A stretch of 64,000 nt of DNA from CALOCN01 sp942491735. GTDB taxonomy: Bacteria > Eisenbacteria > RBG-16-71-46 > JABDJR01. The stretch covers positions 2,852,001-2,916,000 of the forward strand of contig CALOCN010000014.1 in the NCBI GenBank assembly GCA_942491735.1, read 5' to 3'. Positions 45,207 to 55,284 of this stretch are shown here, piece by piece. Made by a program: the position numbers and the translations under genes. Below the pieces are notes generated by a model. It was not told the DNA's origin, did no database searches, and saw only the letters and a list, made by a program, of their open reading frames with translations. Numbering within the stretch: the first letter of the stretch is position 1; each line of letters opens with the position of its first letter.

Positions 45207-46457
45207 TCATCGCTCCCCGAGAAGCACCCGTCGCAACCGGTTGAGGTCCGCCGCCACCGCGCGGCGAATCACCAGATCCCGCGGGCCGGGGTAAAGGGAA
45301 CGCCAGACGCGGGTCCCGTCGGGAGCGGCGATTGCGCTGAACACGAGCCCCACCGGCTTCCCGGCCGTCGCGCCGTCCGGACCGGCGATGCCGGTGGTGG
45401 AAAGGGCGAGGTCCACACCGGCCCGTTCACGGAGTCCCTCGGCCATGGCCCGCGCGACCTCCTCGCTCACCGCCCCATGATCCCGGAGCAGGGTCTCCTC
45501 CACCCCCAGCAACTCCGTCTTGGCCCGGTTGGAGTAGGTGACCAATCCCCGATCCAGGTAGCGGCTGGCTCCCGGTATTTCGACCAGCGCCGCGGCCAAC
45601 GCTCCGCCGGTGCACGATTCGGCCACCCCGATCGACCATCCCCGCGCAACCAGGAGTTCTCCCACCACGCCGGCCATCGGCACGCCCCCCCGCGCATACA
45701 CCAGGGACCCGAGACGCTCACGGACGGCACCCTCGGCGAGGTCGAGTGCCCTCTCCGCGATGACGGCATCCCGGGAACGGGCGGTGAGCTTGATGTCCTC
45801 GCCCGGCTGCTGGGGGTAGAAAGCCACGTCGATCCCCTCGAGCGACTCCAGGAACGCGCCATGCCTGGCGATGAGCTCCGATTCCCCGATCCCCATGGTG
45901 CGCACGGTGCGGCTGAGCAGGGCGCGCACCGGCCGGTTGGCGCGAAGCCAGGGCACAATGGAGTGCTCCAGCATCCCGGCCATCTCACGGGGGATGCCGG
46001 GAACCACGAACACCACCGCCTCGGGGTCCTCGAGAAGGAACCCGGGGGCCGTGCCCAACGGGTTGGGAATCACCTGGCAACCGTCCGGCAGGGTGATCTG
46101 GACCAGGTTCTCCCGGGGCATGGTCCGGTTGCCGTAGCTGAGGTACTTGGCCTCTAGGACGGCGTGGAGTTCGGGGCGATAGCTGAGCGGGACACCGAAG
46201 GCCCGGGCCACCCCCTCGCGGGTCAGGTCATCCGGGGTGGGTCCCAGCCCTCCGGTCACCAGTACCAGGTCGGCAAGGGTTTTGGCTTCGGTCACCTCGC
46301 TCGCGATCCGGGCCACGTCGTCCGGGAGCGAGACATGGCGGGTGACCGCGATCCCCAACCCGGCCAGGGCCCGGCCGAGGTCCCGAGCGTTGGTGTCCAG
46401 GATGTCGCCGGCGAGGAGCTCCGCCCCAACGGTCAGGACGTGGGCGGTCAGCGGCAT
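45207..46457 (-). CDS. cinA: CinA-type nicotinamide-nucleotide amidohydrolase
   Basis: 416 residues, full-length two-domain CinA. The N-terminal MoaB-like domain (about 1-170) shows AHVLTVGAELLAGDILDTNA and DLVLVTGGLGPTPDDLTREG; the C-terminal PncC amidase domain (about 255-415) shows GVAESCTGGALAAALVEIPG, SYLDRG-type YLDRGLVTYSNRAK and TTGIAGPDGATAGKPVGLVF. It deamidates nicotinamide mononucleotide and may hydrolyse ADP-ribose. Only 21 bp separate it from the cytochrome oxidase subunit IV gene upstream, so it may be transcribed with the respiratory operon. Confidence 0.94.
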   Translation of the reverse strand: MPLTAHVLTVGAELLAGDILDTNARDLGRALAGLGIAVTRHVSLPDDVARIASEVTEAKTLADLVLVTGGLGPTPDDLTREGVARAFGVPLSYRPELHAVLEAKYLSYGNRTMPRENLVQITLPDGCQVIPNPLGTAPGFLLEDPEAVVFVVPGIPREMAGMLEHSIVPWLRANRPVRALLSRTVRTMGIGESELIARHGAFLESLEGIDVAFYPQQPGEDIKLTARSRDAVIAERALDLAEGAVRERLGSLVYARGGVPMAGVVGELLVARGWSIGVAESCTGGALAAALVEIPGASRYLDRGLVTYSNRAKTELLGVEETLLRDHGAVSEEVARAMAEGLRERAGVDLALSTTGIAGPDGATAGKPVGLVFSAIAAPDGTRVWRSLYPGPRDLVIRRAVAADLNRLRRVLLGER

Positions 46458-46478
46458 CCGGGGCGAATCCGGGTCGGG

Positions 46479-46934
46479 CTAGTGTCCGTCCCCGCCATCG
46501 GTCTTCTCCGCTTCCCCGGTCGCGTCGGCTTCCCCATGACCGTCGTCGGCGTGACCCGCCTCCGGGTGCGCGGGCGCGCTGGGGTTGAGTTCGATCTCCC
46601 CCCCCTCGAGCGGATCAATCCGTCCCCGCTCGGCGGTATCGGCCATGGTCAGCACCACGAAAATGCCGAGAAAGATCAGCGTGCTCAGGAAGAGTACCTG
46701 GTTGAACTTCTCGTCCCATCGGAGGGCCATGAAGAACATGACCACCAGGCTCGCCTTGATGGTGGCGACGAACATGGCGATCCCGATGTTCAGGGACCCG
46801 AAATCGTAGTACGACACCTTGACCGTGACGAAGGTGAGGAACATCAGACTGATCCACACCCCGACCAGGATCCTGGTGGGGACAACAAAGTGCTTGGTGG
46901 GAGCCGGACTGGATGCCGTCGTGTCGTGACTCAT
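46479..46934 (-). CDS. ctaF: cytochrome c oxidase subunit IV (small membrane subunit)
   Basis: 151 residues with three transmembrane helices (about 22-42, 52-72, 80-102) in the CtaF/CyoD-like pattern: RILVGVWISLMFLTFVTVKV, FVATIKASLVVMFFMALRWD, LFLSTLIFLGIFVVLTMAD. The last ~45 residues form a hydrophilic His/Glu/Asp-rich tail (GHADDGHGEADATGEAEKTD) that could bind metal but may be simply disordered. It lies 6 bp after subunit III. The small subunit helps assembly and stability of the oxidase. Confidence 0.85.
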   Translation of the reverse strand: MSHDTTASSPAPTKHFVVPTRILVGVWISLMFLTFVTVKVSYYDFGSLNIGIAMFVATIKASLVVMFFMALRWDEKFNQVLFLSTLIFLGIFVVLTMADTAERGRIDPLEGGEIELNPSAPAHPEAGHADDGHGEADATGEAEKTDGGDGH

Positions 46935-46940
46935 CGTGGC

Positions 46941-47603
46941 CTAACCGATCAGGTAGAAGAGGGGGAAAAGGTAGATCCAGATAAGGTCCACCACGTGCCA
47001 GTAGAGACCGGTCAGCTCGACCGGGGTATACCACTCGCTGGAGAAATGACCTCGAACCGCCTTGCTCAACAGCCAGCTGATGGCCACGATCCCGGCTAGG
47101 ACGTGAACTCCATGCAGGCCGGTCATCATGAAGTAGAGGCCGAAGAAGAGGTTCCCGTTGACCGGCTCGTTGGCCCCGTGGGGCGCGTAGGCCAGACCCG
47201 GCAGGGTGCCGTGCTCGAACTTGGCGCTGTACTCGAAGTACTTGACCACGAGGAAGGCGATGGCGCAGAGCAGGGTGATGGAAAGATAGACCACCAGTTC
47301 CTTCTGCTTGTTGGTCTGGGCCGATCGCACCGCCATGGCCATGGTGAAGCTGGAAAAAATGAGAACAACGGTGTTGGTGGCTCCCATGATCCGGTCCAGA
47401 TGCAGATGCGCATCCATGAACATCTCGGGATACCAGTACCGGAACACGATGTAGCCCACGAACATCCCGCCAAAAAGCAGGATTTCCGTCGCGAGGAACA
47501 ACCAGAAACCCAGCTTGTTGGAGCTGAACTCCTGGTCCGCGTTGGCAAAATGATGCCCGACGTGATGTTTCCATCTTCCGCCGGCTTGCGTCGTACTGCT
47601 CAT
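46941..47603 (-). CDS. ctaE: cytochrome c oxidase subunit III
   Basis: 220 residues, seven-helix-type subunit III lacking the first two helices of the longer form. Signature stretches: NKLGFWLFLATEILLFGGMF (about 27-46), FMMTGLHGVHVLAGIVAI, and a C-terminal TGLYWHVVDLIWIYLFPLFY. It stabilises proton uptake by subunit I. The gene is placed between subunit I (51 bp upstream) and subunit IV. Confidence 0.95.
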   Translation of the reverse strand: MSSTTQAGGRWKHHVGHHFANADQEFSSNKLGFWLFLATEILLFGGMFVGYIVFRYWYPEMFMDAHLHLDRIMGATNTVVLIFSSFTMAMAVRSAQTNKQKELVVYLSITLLCAIAFLVVKYFEYSAKFEHGTLPGLAYAPHGANEPVNGNLFFGLYFMMTGLHGVHVLAGIVAISWLLSKAVRGHFSSEWYTPVELTGLYWHVVDLIWIYLFPLFYLIG

Positions 47604-47654
47604 ACCCTCGATTCCCTTCCGTTACCGAGTGCGTCGTTTTCCGATTGGACCGGA

Positions 47655-49292
<1,638 letters not shown>

Positions 49293-49314
49293 ACCTGTTT
49301 CCTCTACTTCCGTC

Positions 49315-50334
49315 CTACTGCTGGGCCTTGATGAACTCGATCAGGGCCTCGATTGCTTCGTCGTCGAGCGTCCCGGCGTAGGTCGGCATCACGTTGTCGA
49401 AACCGGCGGTGATCCGCGAACCCGGATCGATGATGGACTCCCGGATATAGGACTCGTCCACCGTCACCGAGCTCCCGTCGGTCAACTCCTCCTGCTTCCC
49501 GAAAAGACCCTGCCACGTGGGTCCGGTCTTCTTGCTGCCGTCGAGGCTGTGGCAGGTGATGCAGGCCTTCGAGGCGTACAACCGCTCGCCGTAGACAACG
49601 AGAGGCTCGTCGGGTAGACGGCCGTCCCCACCGAATCCCGCATCGTAGGCTTCCTGGGAAACCACGGTCACCTTGCCCAGCATCCCGGAGTGGCCGGAAC
49701 CGCAGTACTCGGTGCAGAAGATGTCGTAGACCCCTTCGCGGGTCGCCTCGAACCAGAGGTTGTTGTACCGGTTGGGAATGGCATCCGCCTTCACCCGGAA
49801 GGCCGGGATGAAGAAGCTGTGCAGGATGTCGTCCGCGCGGAGAATGATCTTCACCGGCTGGTTGACCGGAACCACCATCTCGTTGAGGGTCACCTGACCG
49901 TTGGGATCCTTGATCTCCCACATCCACTTCTTGGCGGTCACGTAGTAGTCCAGGGAGTTCCCCGGTGCCACGTTCATGTGCATGAAGCCCTTGAAGCCCC
50001 ACACGAAGACCACCAGCAGGAGCAGGAACGGAATCACCGTCCAGGTCACTTCCAGGGGGGTGTTGTGGTACGCCCGGGCCTCCAGCTGCTGCCCTTCCTT
50101 GCGCCGGTACTTGACGATGAACAGGGCGCACAGACCCACGATGAGAACGAAGAACGCGGTACAACCCCAGAAAATGAAGTAGTAGAGGGCGTCGACATCC
50201 GCGGCCAGGGTCGACGCCTGGGGAGGCATCTGCATCGTGCCTTCACCGATCAGCTTGATGATCGCCGGCTCCACTGCCGCAGCTGCGGTGTCGGCGAGCG
50301 CCTGCGCTCCCTCGGTCGTTTCGTTCTGCATCAT
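49315..50334 (-). CDS. ctaC: cytochrome c oxidase subunit II with fused cytochrome c domain (caa3 type)
   Basis: 339 residues. Two transmembrane helices (about 50-75 and 97-117) precede the CuA cupredoxin domain with FFIPAFRVKADAIPNRYN, and CTEYCGSGHSGMLGKV, which carries the CuA ligands (Cys, Cys, His, Met). A C-terminal cytochrome c domain (about 240-339) has one heme site, ACITCHSLDGSKKTG, and distal Met in NVMPTYAGTL. Such fusion receives electrons from ActA/ActE or another cytochrome c and passes them to CuA. It lies between the SCO gene and subunit I. Confidence 0.95.
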   Translation of the reverse strand: MMQNETTEGAQALADTAAAAVEPAIIKLIGEGTMQMPPQASTLAADVDALYYFIFWGCTAFFVLIVGLCALFIVKYRRKEGQQLEARAYHNTPLEVTWTVIPFLLLLVVFVWGFKGFMHMNVAPGNSLDYYVTAKKWMWEIKDPNGQVTLNEMVVPVNQPVKIILRADDILHSFFIPAFRVKADAIPNRYNNLWFEATREGVYDIFCTEYCGSGHSGMLGKVTVVSQEAYDAGFGGDGRLPDEPLVVYGERLYASKACITCHSLDGSKKTGPTWQGLFGKQEELTDGSSVTVDESYIRESIIDPGSRITAGFDNVMPTYAGTLDDEAIEALIEFIKAQQ

Positions 50335-50367
50335 CCTGACGTTACCTCGCGGTTCCGCGCCGCCCGA

Positions 50368-51183
50368 TCAGGCGGCGGCCATCCGCTGTCGGTCCCGGCG
50401 CCACAACACCATGAGCAGCGATCCCAGCGCCACCACCGTCAGCAGGCCGCCGAGTCTCATGACGTTACGCGCCACCATGGCGTACTTGTGCGTCTCCGGA
50501 TCGTAGCTGAAGCAGTACAGGAGGAGTTTGTCGAAGGGCGAACCAAGCCGTCCCTCCGAGGCTTCGGTCAGCGAGAGCCTGAGGTCCCGCGGCGAAAACT
50601 CGATCCCGTACAACGTCCGACTGATCCGACCCTCCGGGGTGAGGACGAACATCCCCGCCCCGTGGGCAAAGTCCTTCTGCTCCGGAAGCCACCGGTAGCG
50701 GAACCCCACCGAGTCGGCGAGGGCCCTGACGGACGCCTCCTCGCCGGTGAGGAAGTGCCACCCGTTCGCGGCTTCCGGACGCCCGAAGGCCGCGACATGG
50801 CTATCCTTCTTTCCCGCGGCCAGCTCCGCGGTATCCCGCGGGTCGAAACTGACCGTGACCACCTCGTACTCCGTCCCGGGCGTCCAGTCCAGCTCCCTGG
50901 CCGCGTCCAGATACCCGTTCAGCACCAACGTGCAAAGCATGGGGCAGTTGTAGTAGACGAGCTGCAGGAGCACCGGTCGCCCCTGATCGAGGAATTCGGC
51001 CAAACGCACCGTCTCCCCCGCCTCGTCCATGAAAACCAGGTCCCGCGGCACCGAGGCCCCGGAACGATCCACGATGTCGACGCCGGCCACCTGGGGCGGC
51101 AGTTCGTTGACCCCCTGGGCAAACCCCGGGGCAGCCATCGTCATGCCCAGAACCAGGCCGGCAAGCCGTCGACGCCATTGCAT
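50368..51183 (-). CDS. SCO1/SenC-family copper chaperone for oxidase assembly
   Basis: 271 residues. The signal sequence GLVLGMTMAAPGFA leads into a thioredoxin-fold domain with the copper-binding YNCPMLCTLV (Cys-x3-Cys) and the downstream copper-ligand His in QKDFAHGAGMFVL. A transmembrane helix close to the C-terminus (LLTVVALGSLLMVLWRRD) anchors it to the inner membrane, an arrangement common in ACIII/caa3 operons. It delivers copper to the CuA site of the adjacent subunit II. The gene begins 3 bp from the 103-residue membrane protein gene. Confidence 0.92.
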   Translation of the reverse strand: MQWRRRLAGLVLGMTMAAPGFAQGVNELPPQVAGVDIVDRSGASVPRDLVFMDEAGETVRLAEFLDQGRPVLLQLVYYNCPMLCTLVLNGYLDAARELDWTPGTEYEVVTVSFDPRDTAELAAGKKDSHVAAFGRPEAANGWHFLTGEEASVRALADSVGFRYRWLPEQKDFAHGAGMFVLTPEGRISRTLYGIEFSPRDLRLSLTEASEGRLGSPFDKLLLYCFSYDPETHKYAMVARNVMRLGGLLTVVALGSLLMVLWRRDRQRMAAA

Positions 51184-51186
51184 GAG

Positions 51187-51498
51187 CTAGTCCCCGGATC
51201 CTCCCGGACGACCCTTCGTCTCGCTGATCACCAGCTCCATCGCCCGCTCGATCGGGATCCTCACCGCGGTCCGCGTGGTGTCGGCCCAGCCGTACGAGTT
51301 GAGGAGCGAATCCTGTGCTGCCTTCCGGTCGGCGATATCCGTACCCGGAACCGACAGCACCTGCTTGTAGACAAGATGGTTGGAGTAGACGATGAACCCC
51401 GTGCGGAGTGCGGCCACGCAGACCGCGAGCACGAGCACGCTCGCGATCACGATTCCCATGATGGGAACGATCTTGATGCCGGATTCATCGTGCGACAT
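51187..51498 (-). CDS. small single-span membrane protein of the ACIII/caa3 operon
   Basis: 103 residues from the ATG at 51498 (AGGAGA 6 bases upstream). One transmembrane helix (VPIMGIVIASVLVLAVCVAA, about 11-30) is followed by an extracytoplasmic segment with SLLNSYGWADTTRTAVRIPI and ERAMELVISE. A similar YGW...VRIPI-x-RAM-x-L pattern is, to my knowledge, recurrent in small uncharacterised proteins of such respiratory operons. It lies between actF (10 bp) and SCO (3 bp), so a role in complex assembly or as an accessory subunit is likely but not shown. Confidence 0.75.
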   Translation of the reverse strand: MSHDESGIKIVPIMGIVIASVLVLAVCVAALRTGFIVYSNHLVYKQVLSVPGTDIADRKAAQDSLLNSYGWADTTRTAVRIPIERAMELVISETKGRPGGSGD

Positions 51499-51508
51499 GG
51501 GTCGTCTC

Positions 51509-52711
51509 CTAATACGCGTGGTGGAGGGCCAGCGACTCCTTGAGTCGCGGATCCCCCACCGGAACCAGGGCCTTGGCGGCAAACCGGCGAACAAAAACGG
51601 AAAGGAACACACCCAGCGTCCCCATCACACAGGTGAGATCCATCCAGTGGAGGTGGACCCCGTCGTGATGCAGGTTGGGCATGACCAGCCAGTACATGTC
51701 CACGTAGTGCATGCACAGCACCCACACCGCGATCGCCGCCACCATGACCGGACGGCGCTTCACGTAGCGGGACATGAGCAGGGCGAACGGGACCAGGAAG
51801 CGTCCGACGCCGAGCAGTGCCGACCAGTTCTTCCAGCTCCCCTCCGCACGATGGAGGAACCAGAGGGTCTCCTCCGGGACGTTGCCGTACCAGATGAGAA
51901 AGAACTGCGAGAAACCGATATAGGCCCAGAAAACGGTGAAGGCGAACATGAGCCGCCCGAGGTCCTGGTAGTGGTCCACGCGGATCGTACCCTCGAGCTG
52001 ACCGTTGCGCCGCAGGGTCATGGCGGCCAGGGTCACGAAGGCGAAGGCGCACAGGGCGCAACCGGCGAACATGTAGACCCCGAAGATGGTCGAGAACCAG
52101 TGGGGATCCAGCGACATGAGCCAGTCGAAGGCCATGAAGGTGAGGCTGAGCGCGAACAGGATCATGAGCGGCGCGGCGCGGCGCTGGAGACCCACCGTCA
52201 CGTGGGGATCATGGCTCTCGTCCTGCTCCACCGACTTGCGATAGAACCAGATCGCGGACAGGGACCAGATGAGGAAATACCCCACCGCGCGGGCGATGAA
52301 GAACCCGAGGTTCAGGTACCCCTCCTTGTGCTGCAGCAGGGCGTCGTGCTCCACCGCATCATGGTGGGTCCAATGGAAGAGCTCGTGGTTCCCCAGCAGG
52401 ACGGGAATGAACAGGATCCCCATGACCGGAATGCACACCGCGGCGACCTCGGCGATCCGCCTTGTGACCACGTTCCAACCGGCCCGGGCGAGGTGCTTGA
52501 CCAGCACGAAGAAGAGGCAACCCAGCGCGATGCTGAGGGTGAACATGAACCCGGTCAGGTACGAGTGGGAGAACTGCGCCTTGTCCGTGAAGAAGCCCAG
52601 GGCGGAAAGCCCCAGACCGACCACGGCCATGACCAGGAACAGCATGCGCGCCCGGCTCCAGGAGCCCGGGGCGACGGTCACGTTCTCGGTGAGCGAGGCT
52701 TGATGTGCCAC
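51509..52711 (-). CDS. actF: Alternative Complex III subunit ActF
   Basis: 400 residues from the GTG at 52711, with GGAG 7 bases upstream. About ten transmembrane helices; a second NrfD-like membrane subunit of the quinol:cytochrome c/acceptor oxidoreductase. Family stretches include GYLNLGFFIARAVGYFLIWS, FDWLMSLDPHWFSTIFGVYM, DLGRLMFAFTVFWAYIGFSQ and MHYVDMYWLVMPNLHHDGVH. It lies 4 bp after actE and 10 bp before the small membrane protein gene. Function within the complex: membrane arm, possibly a proton path. Confidence 0.93.
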   Translation of the reverse strand: MAHQASLTENVTVAPGSWSRARMLFLVMAVVGLGLSALGFFTDKAQFSHSYLTGFMFTLSIALGCLFFVLVKHLARAGWNVVTRRIAEVAAVCIPVMGILFIPVLLGNHELFHWTHHDAVEHDALLQHKEGYLNLGFFIARAVGYFLIWSLSAIWFYRKSVEQDESHDPHVTVGLQRRAAPLMILFALSLTFMAFDWLMSLDPHWFSTIFGVYMFAGCALCAFAFVTLAAMTLRRNGQLEGTIRVDHYQDLGRLMFAFTVFWAYIGFSQFFLIWYGNVPEETLWFLHRAEGSWKNWSALLGVGRFLVPFALLMSRYVKRRPVMVAAIAVWVLCMHYVDMYWLVMPNLHHDGVHLHWMDLTCVMGTLGVFLSVFVRRFAAKALVPVGDPRLKESLALHHAY

Positions 52712-52715
52712 CCAA

Positions 52716-53324
52716 TCACTCCAGGTCTTTGCGCATGTCGCGCGGGACATCGGTCAGGGTTGCGTTGTGGGCCCGCTGCAGCGCCCGTACGTAGGCCACG
52801 ATCGCCCAGCGATCCCGGGGCGGAATCTGCGTCCGGTACCCGGGCATGTTCCGTATTCCGTTGCTGATCACGTCGAAGAGGTGCCCGTCGGTGAACGCCC
52901 GGGACGTCTCCAGGTGGAAGTTCGTGGGGGGAACCAGGCCGTACTCGGCCACGATCCCCTTCCCGGATCCCGTGCGATCGTGGCACGGCGTGCAGTAGAT
53001 GTTGAAACGGTCCTGACCCCGCGCCAACAGTTCCTCGGTCATCGCGACCGGGTTGTGCACGACCAGGGTCGTCCCCACCTTGCCCTCGTAGAACACGGTG
53101 TCGTCACGCAGGAAACCGCGCGCCACCGTCCCCTCGGGCGGGGTGCGCATGGTCCGCCCGTCCTCGAAGAAGGGCGAGTGGTTCTGGGCCTTGTACTTCT
53201 TCTGGATCTCCATGTCGGGGATGATCACGACATTGCGTGTCTCGCGCGGCTGGCCAAAGCCGCAGCCGGAAACAACGAAGACCGAAGCCAACAGGGTGAG
53301 CAGTCGACGGTTCATGTGCATCAC
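52716..53324 (-). CDS. actE: Alternative Complex III subunit ActE, monoheme cytochrome c lipoprotein
   Basis: 202 residues. The lipoprotein signal LLTLLASVFVVSGCGFG (lipobox VSGC) anchors it to the membrane. A single heme c site is FNIYCTPCHDRTGSGKG (about 108-124), with MPGY as probable distal Met region. The GTG at 53324 overlaps the actD stop; ATG codons at 53321 and 53315 are alternatives. It is an electron-transfer subunit of the complex that oxidises quinol and hands electrons towards the caa3 oxidase. Confidence 0.93.
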   Translation of the reverse strand: MMHMNRRLLTLLASVFVVSGCGFGQPRETRNVVIIPDMEIQKKYKAQNHSPFFEDGRTMRTPPEGTVARGFLRDDTVFYEGKVGTTLVVHNPVAMTEELLARGQDRFNIYCTPCHDRTGSGKGIVAEYGLVPPTNFHLETSRAFTDGHLFDVISNGIRNMPGYRTQIPPRDRWAIVAYVRALQRAHNATLTDVPRDMRKDLE

Positions 53325-53875
53325 GCCTCCAGGACCTCGACATGGGCGCCGCCCGCCTCGGCCAGCGCCGCCTGGGCCGTCTTGAGCTGGAACTTGGGAT
53401 CCTCCGCCTCGATGAGGAGGAAGAACCGGTCATCGGTGGCCCGGCGGAAGGTGGAGTGCTTGAACACCGGGTTGTAGGGCATGGGAAGCCGGTTGATCCC
53501 CAGCATGCCGAACACCGCGGCCAGCGCCGAGAAGAGGACGGTGAGCTCGAAGATGATGGGCACGAAGGCGGGCAGGCTGAAGAACGGCTTTCCGGCCACC
53601 ATAAGCGGATAGTCCACCGCGCTCATCCACCACTGCATGAGGATGGCCAGGGTCCCCCCGGTGATGCCGCCGCCGAGAACGATCCAGGGCACCTTGGAAC
53701 CGGGGATGCTCAGGGCCTCGTCCAGACCGTGCACCGGAAACGGGGTAAACGCGTCGCAGACGGTGTATCCCTTCTCACGCAGTGCCTCGGCGGCCCGCAG
53801 GATGGCCCCCGGGGTCTCGAACTCGGCCATGACGCCGTGGATGCGGTTCATGTCGGTCGTCTTGACGTCGCTCAT
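53321..53875 (-). CDS. actD: Alternative Complex III subunit ActD (DUF3341)
   Basis: 184 residues. A cytoplasmic N-terminal segment (IHGVMAEFETPGAILRAAEA, YTVCDAFTPFPVHGLDEAL) is typical of DUF3341; two transmembrane helices follow (about 67-90 and 105-130), then a soluble tail ending VEVLEA. ActD is a structural membrane subunit. Both ends overlap neighbouring genes by ATGA/GTGA (actC upstream, actE downstream), so translation is coupled. Confidence 0.93.
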   Translation of the reverse strand: MSDVKTTDMNRIHGVMAEFETPGAILRAAEALREKGYTVCDAFTPFPVHGLDEALSIPGSKVPWIVLGGGITGGTLAILMQWWMSAVDYPLMVAGKPFFSLPAFVPIIFELTVLFSALAAVFGMLGINRLPMPYNPVFKHSTFRRATDDRFFLLIEAEDPKFQLKTAQAALAEAGGAHVEVLEA

Positions 53876-55284
53876 GACGTCTTCCCTCCCACCGCCTTGG
53901 GATCGTAGTGGGGATCCGCCTGCGGCATCACGCCCTTCACCTCGGCCATGGCGATCATGGGCAGGAACCGCAGGAACAACAGGAACGCGGTGAAGAACAG
54001 CCCCAGCGTCCCGATGAAGGTGCAAACGTCGACCCAGGTCGGGAAGTACATGCCCCAGGCCGAGGGCAGGAAGTCGCGGCTCAACGTGACCACGATCACG
54101 AAACGCTCGAACCACATCCCGATGTTGATGAGGATGGAGGCGATGAACATCCAGGCGATGTTGCGTCGGAAGCGGCGGAACCAGAACAACTGCGGCACCA
54201 GCACGTTGCAGCTGACCATGATCCAGTAGGCCCACCAGTAGGGGCCGAAGGCGCGGTTGGTGAAGGCGAAGATCTCGTACTCGTTGCCGCTGTACCACGC
54301 GATGAAGAACTCCATCCCGTACGCGTAGCCCACCATCATCCCGGTCAACAACATGATCTTGTTCATGTTGTCGAGGTGTTCCATGTTGATGAGGTGCTCG
54401 AGGTTGTAGACCTTGCGGGCGATGAGGGCCAGGGTCATCACCATGGCGAAGCCCGAGAAGATGGCCCCGGCCACGAAGTAGGGGGGGAAGATCGTGGTGT
54501 GCCAGCCCGGAAGGATGGAGACGGCGAAGTCGAAGGAAACGATGGAGTGCACGGAGAGAACGAGAGGGGTCGAGAGGCCGGCCAGAATGAGATAGGCCTT
54601 CTCGTAGTTCATCCAGTGCCGCATGGAACCGCGCCAGCCCAGGGCGAGGAATCCGTAGATGTACGGCCGGATCTTGCCCTTGGCCCGGTCGCGGATGGTG
54701 GCCAGGTCGGGCAGCAGGCCCACGTACCAGAAGAGCAGCGACACGGTGAAGTAGGTGCTCACCGCGAACACGTCCCACAGGAGCGGGCTACGGAACTGGG
54801 GCCACATCCCCTGCCAGTTGGGAATGGGGAGACACCACCAGATGAGCCAGATCCGCCCCACATGGATGGTGGGAAACATGAGGGCGCAGATGACGGCAAA
54901 GATGGTCATCGCCTCGGCGAACCGGTTGATCCCGGTACGCCATTTCTGGCGGAACAGGAACAGGACCGCCGAGATCAGGGTCCCGGCGTGACCGATCCCG
55001 ACCCACCAGACGAAGTTGACGATGGCGAAACCCCACCCCACCGGACTGTTGAGTCCCCACACCCCGAGACCGGTCCAGATGAGGTAGACCACCATGGCAA
55101 CGAAGAGGCCCAACCCGCTGGCCGCGACGCCGAACAACGCCCACCACCCGAGAGGGGTCTTGTTCTCCACCGGCGCGCACACCATGTTGGTGACGTCCGC
55201 GAAGGAATGTCCGCCCTCGACCAGCTCGGAGCGATGCCTGGGATCGTCCGGGAAGGAATGGGGAGGAGCCGACTCGACGCTCAT
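53872..55284 (-). CDS. actC: Alternative Complex III subunit ActC (NrfD/PsrC-like quinol-site subunit)
   Basis: 470 residues with about ten transmembrane helices. Signature stretches are WWVGIGHAGTLISAVLFLFR (about 92-111), FPTIHVGRIWLIWWCLPIPN, SVHSIVSFDFAVSILPGWHT and NMEHLDNMNKIMLLTGMMVG. It provides the main quinol-oxidation site facing the iron-sulfur arm of ActB and may form a proton path. Start and stop overlap with actB (one base) and actD (4 bases). Confidence 0.95.
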   Translation of the reverse strand: MSVESAPPHSFPDDPRHRSELVEGGHSFADVTNMVCAPVENKTPLGWWALFGVAASGLGLFVAMVVYLIWTGLGVWGLNSPVGWGFAIVNFVWWVGIGHAGTLISAVLFLFRQKWRTGINRFAEAMTIFAVICALMFPTIHVGRIWLIWWCLPIPNWQGMWPQFRSPLLWDVFAVSTYFTVSLLFWYVGLLPDLATIRDRAKGKIRPYIYGFLALGWRGSMRHWMNYEKAYLILAGLSTPLVLSVHSIVSFDFAVSILPGWHTTIFPPYFVAGAIFSGFAMVMTLALIARKVYNLEHLINMEHLDNMNKIMLLTGMMVGYAYGMEFFIAWYSGNEYEIFAFTNRAFGPYWWAYWIMVSCNVLVPQLFWFRRFRRNIAWMFIASILINIGMWFERFVIVVTLSRDFLPSAWGMYFPTWVDVCTFIGTLGLFFTAFLLFLRFLPMIAMAEVKGVMPQADPHYDPKAVGGKTS

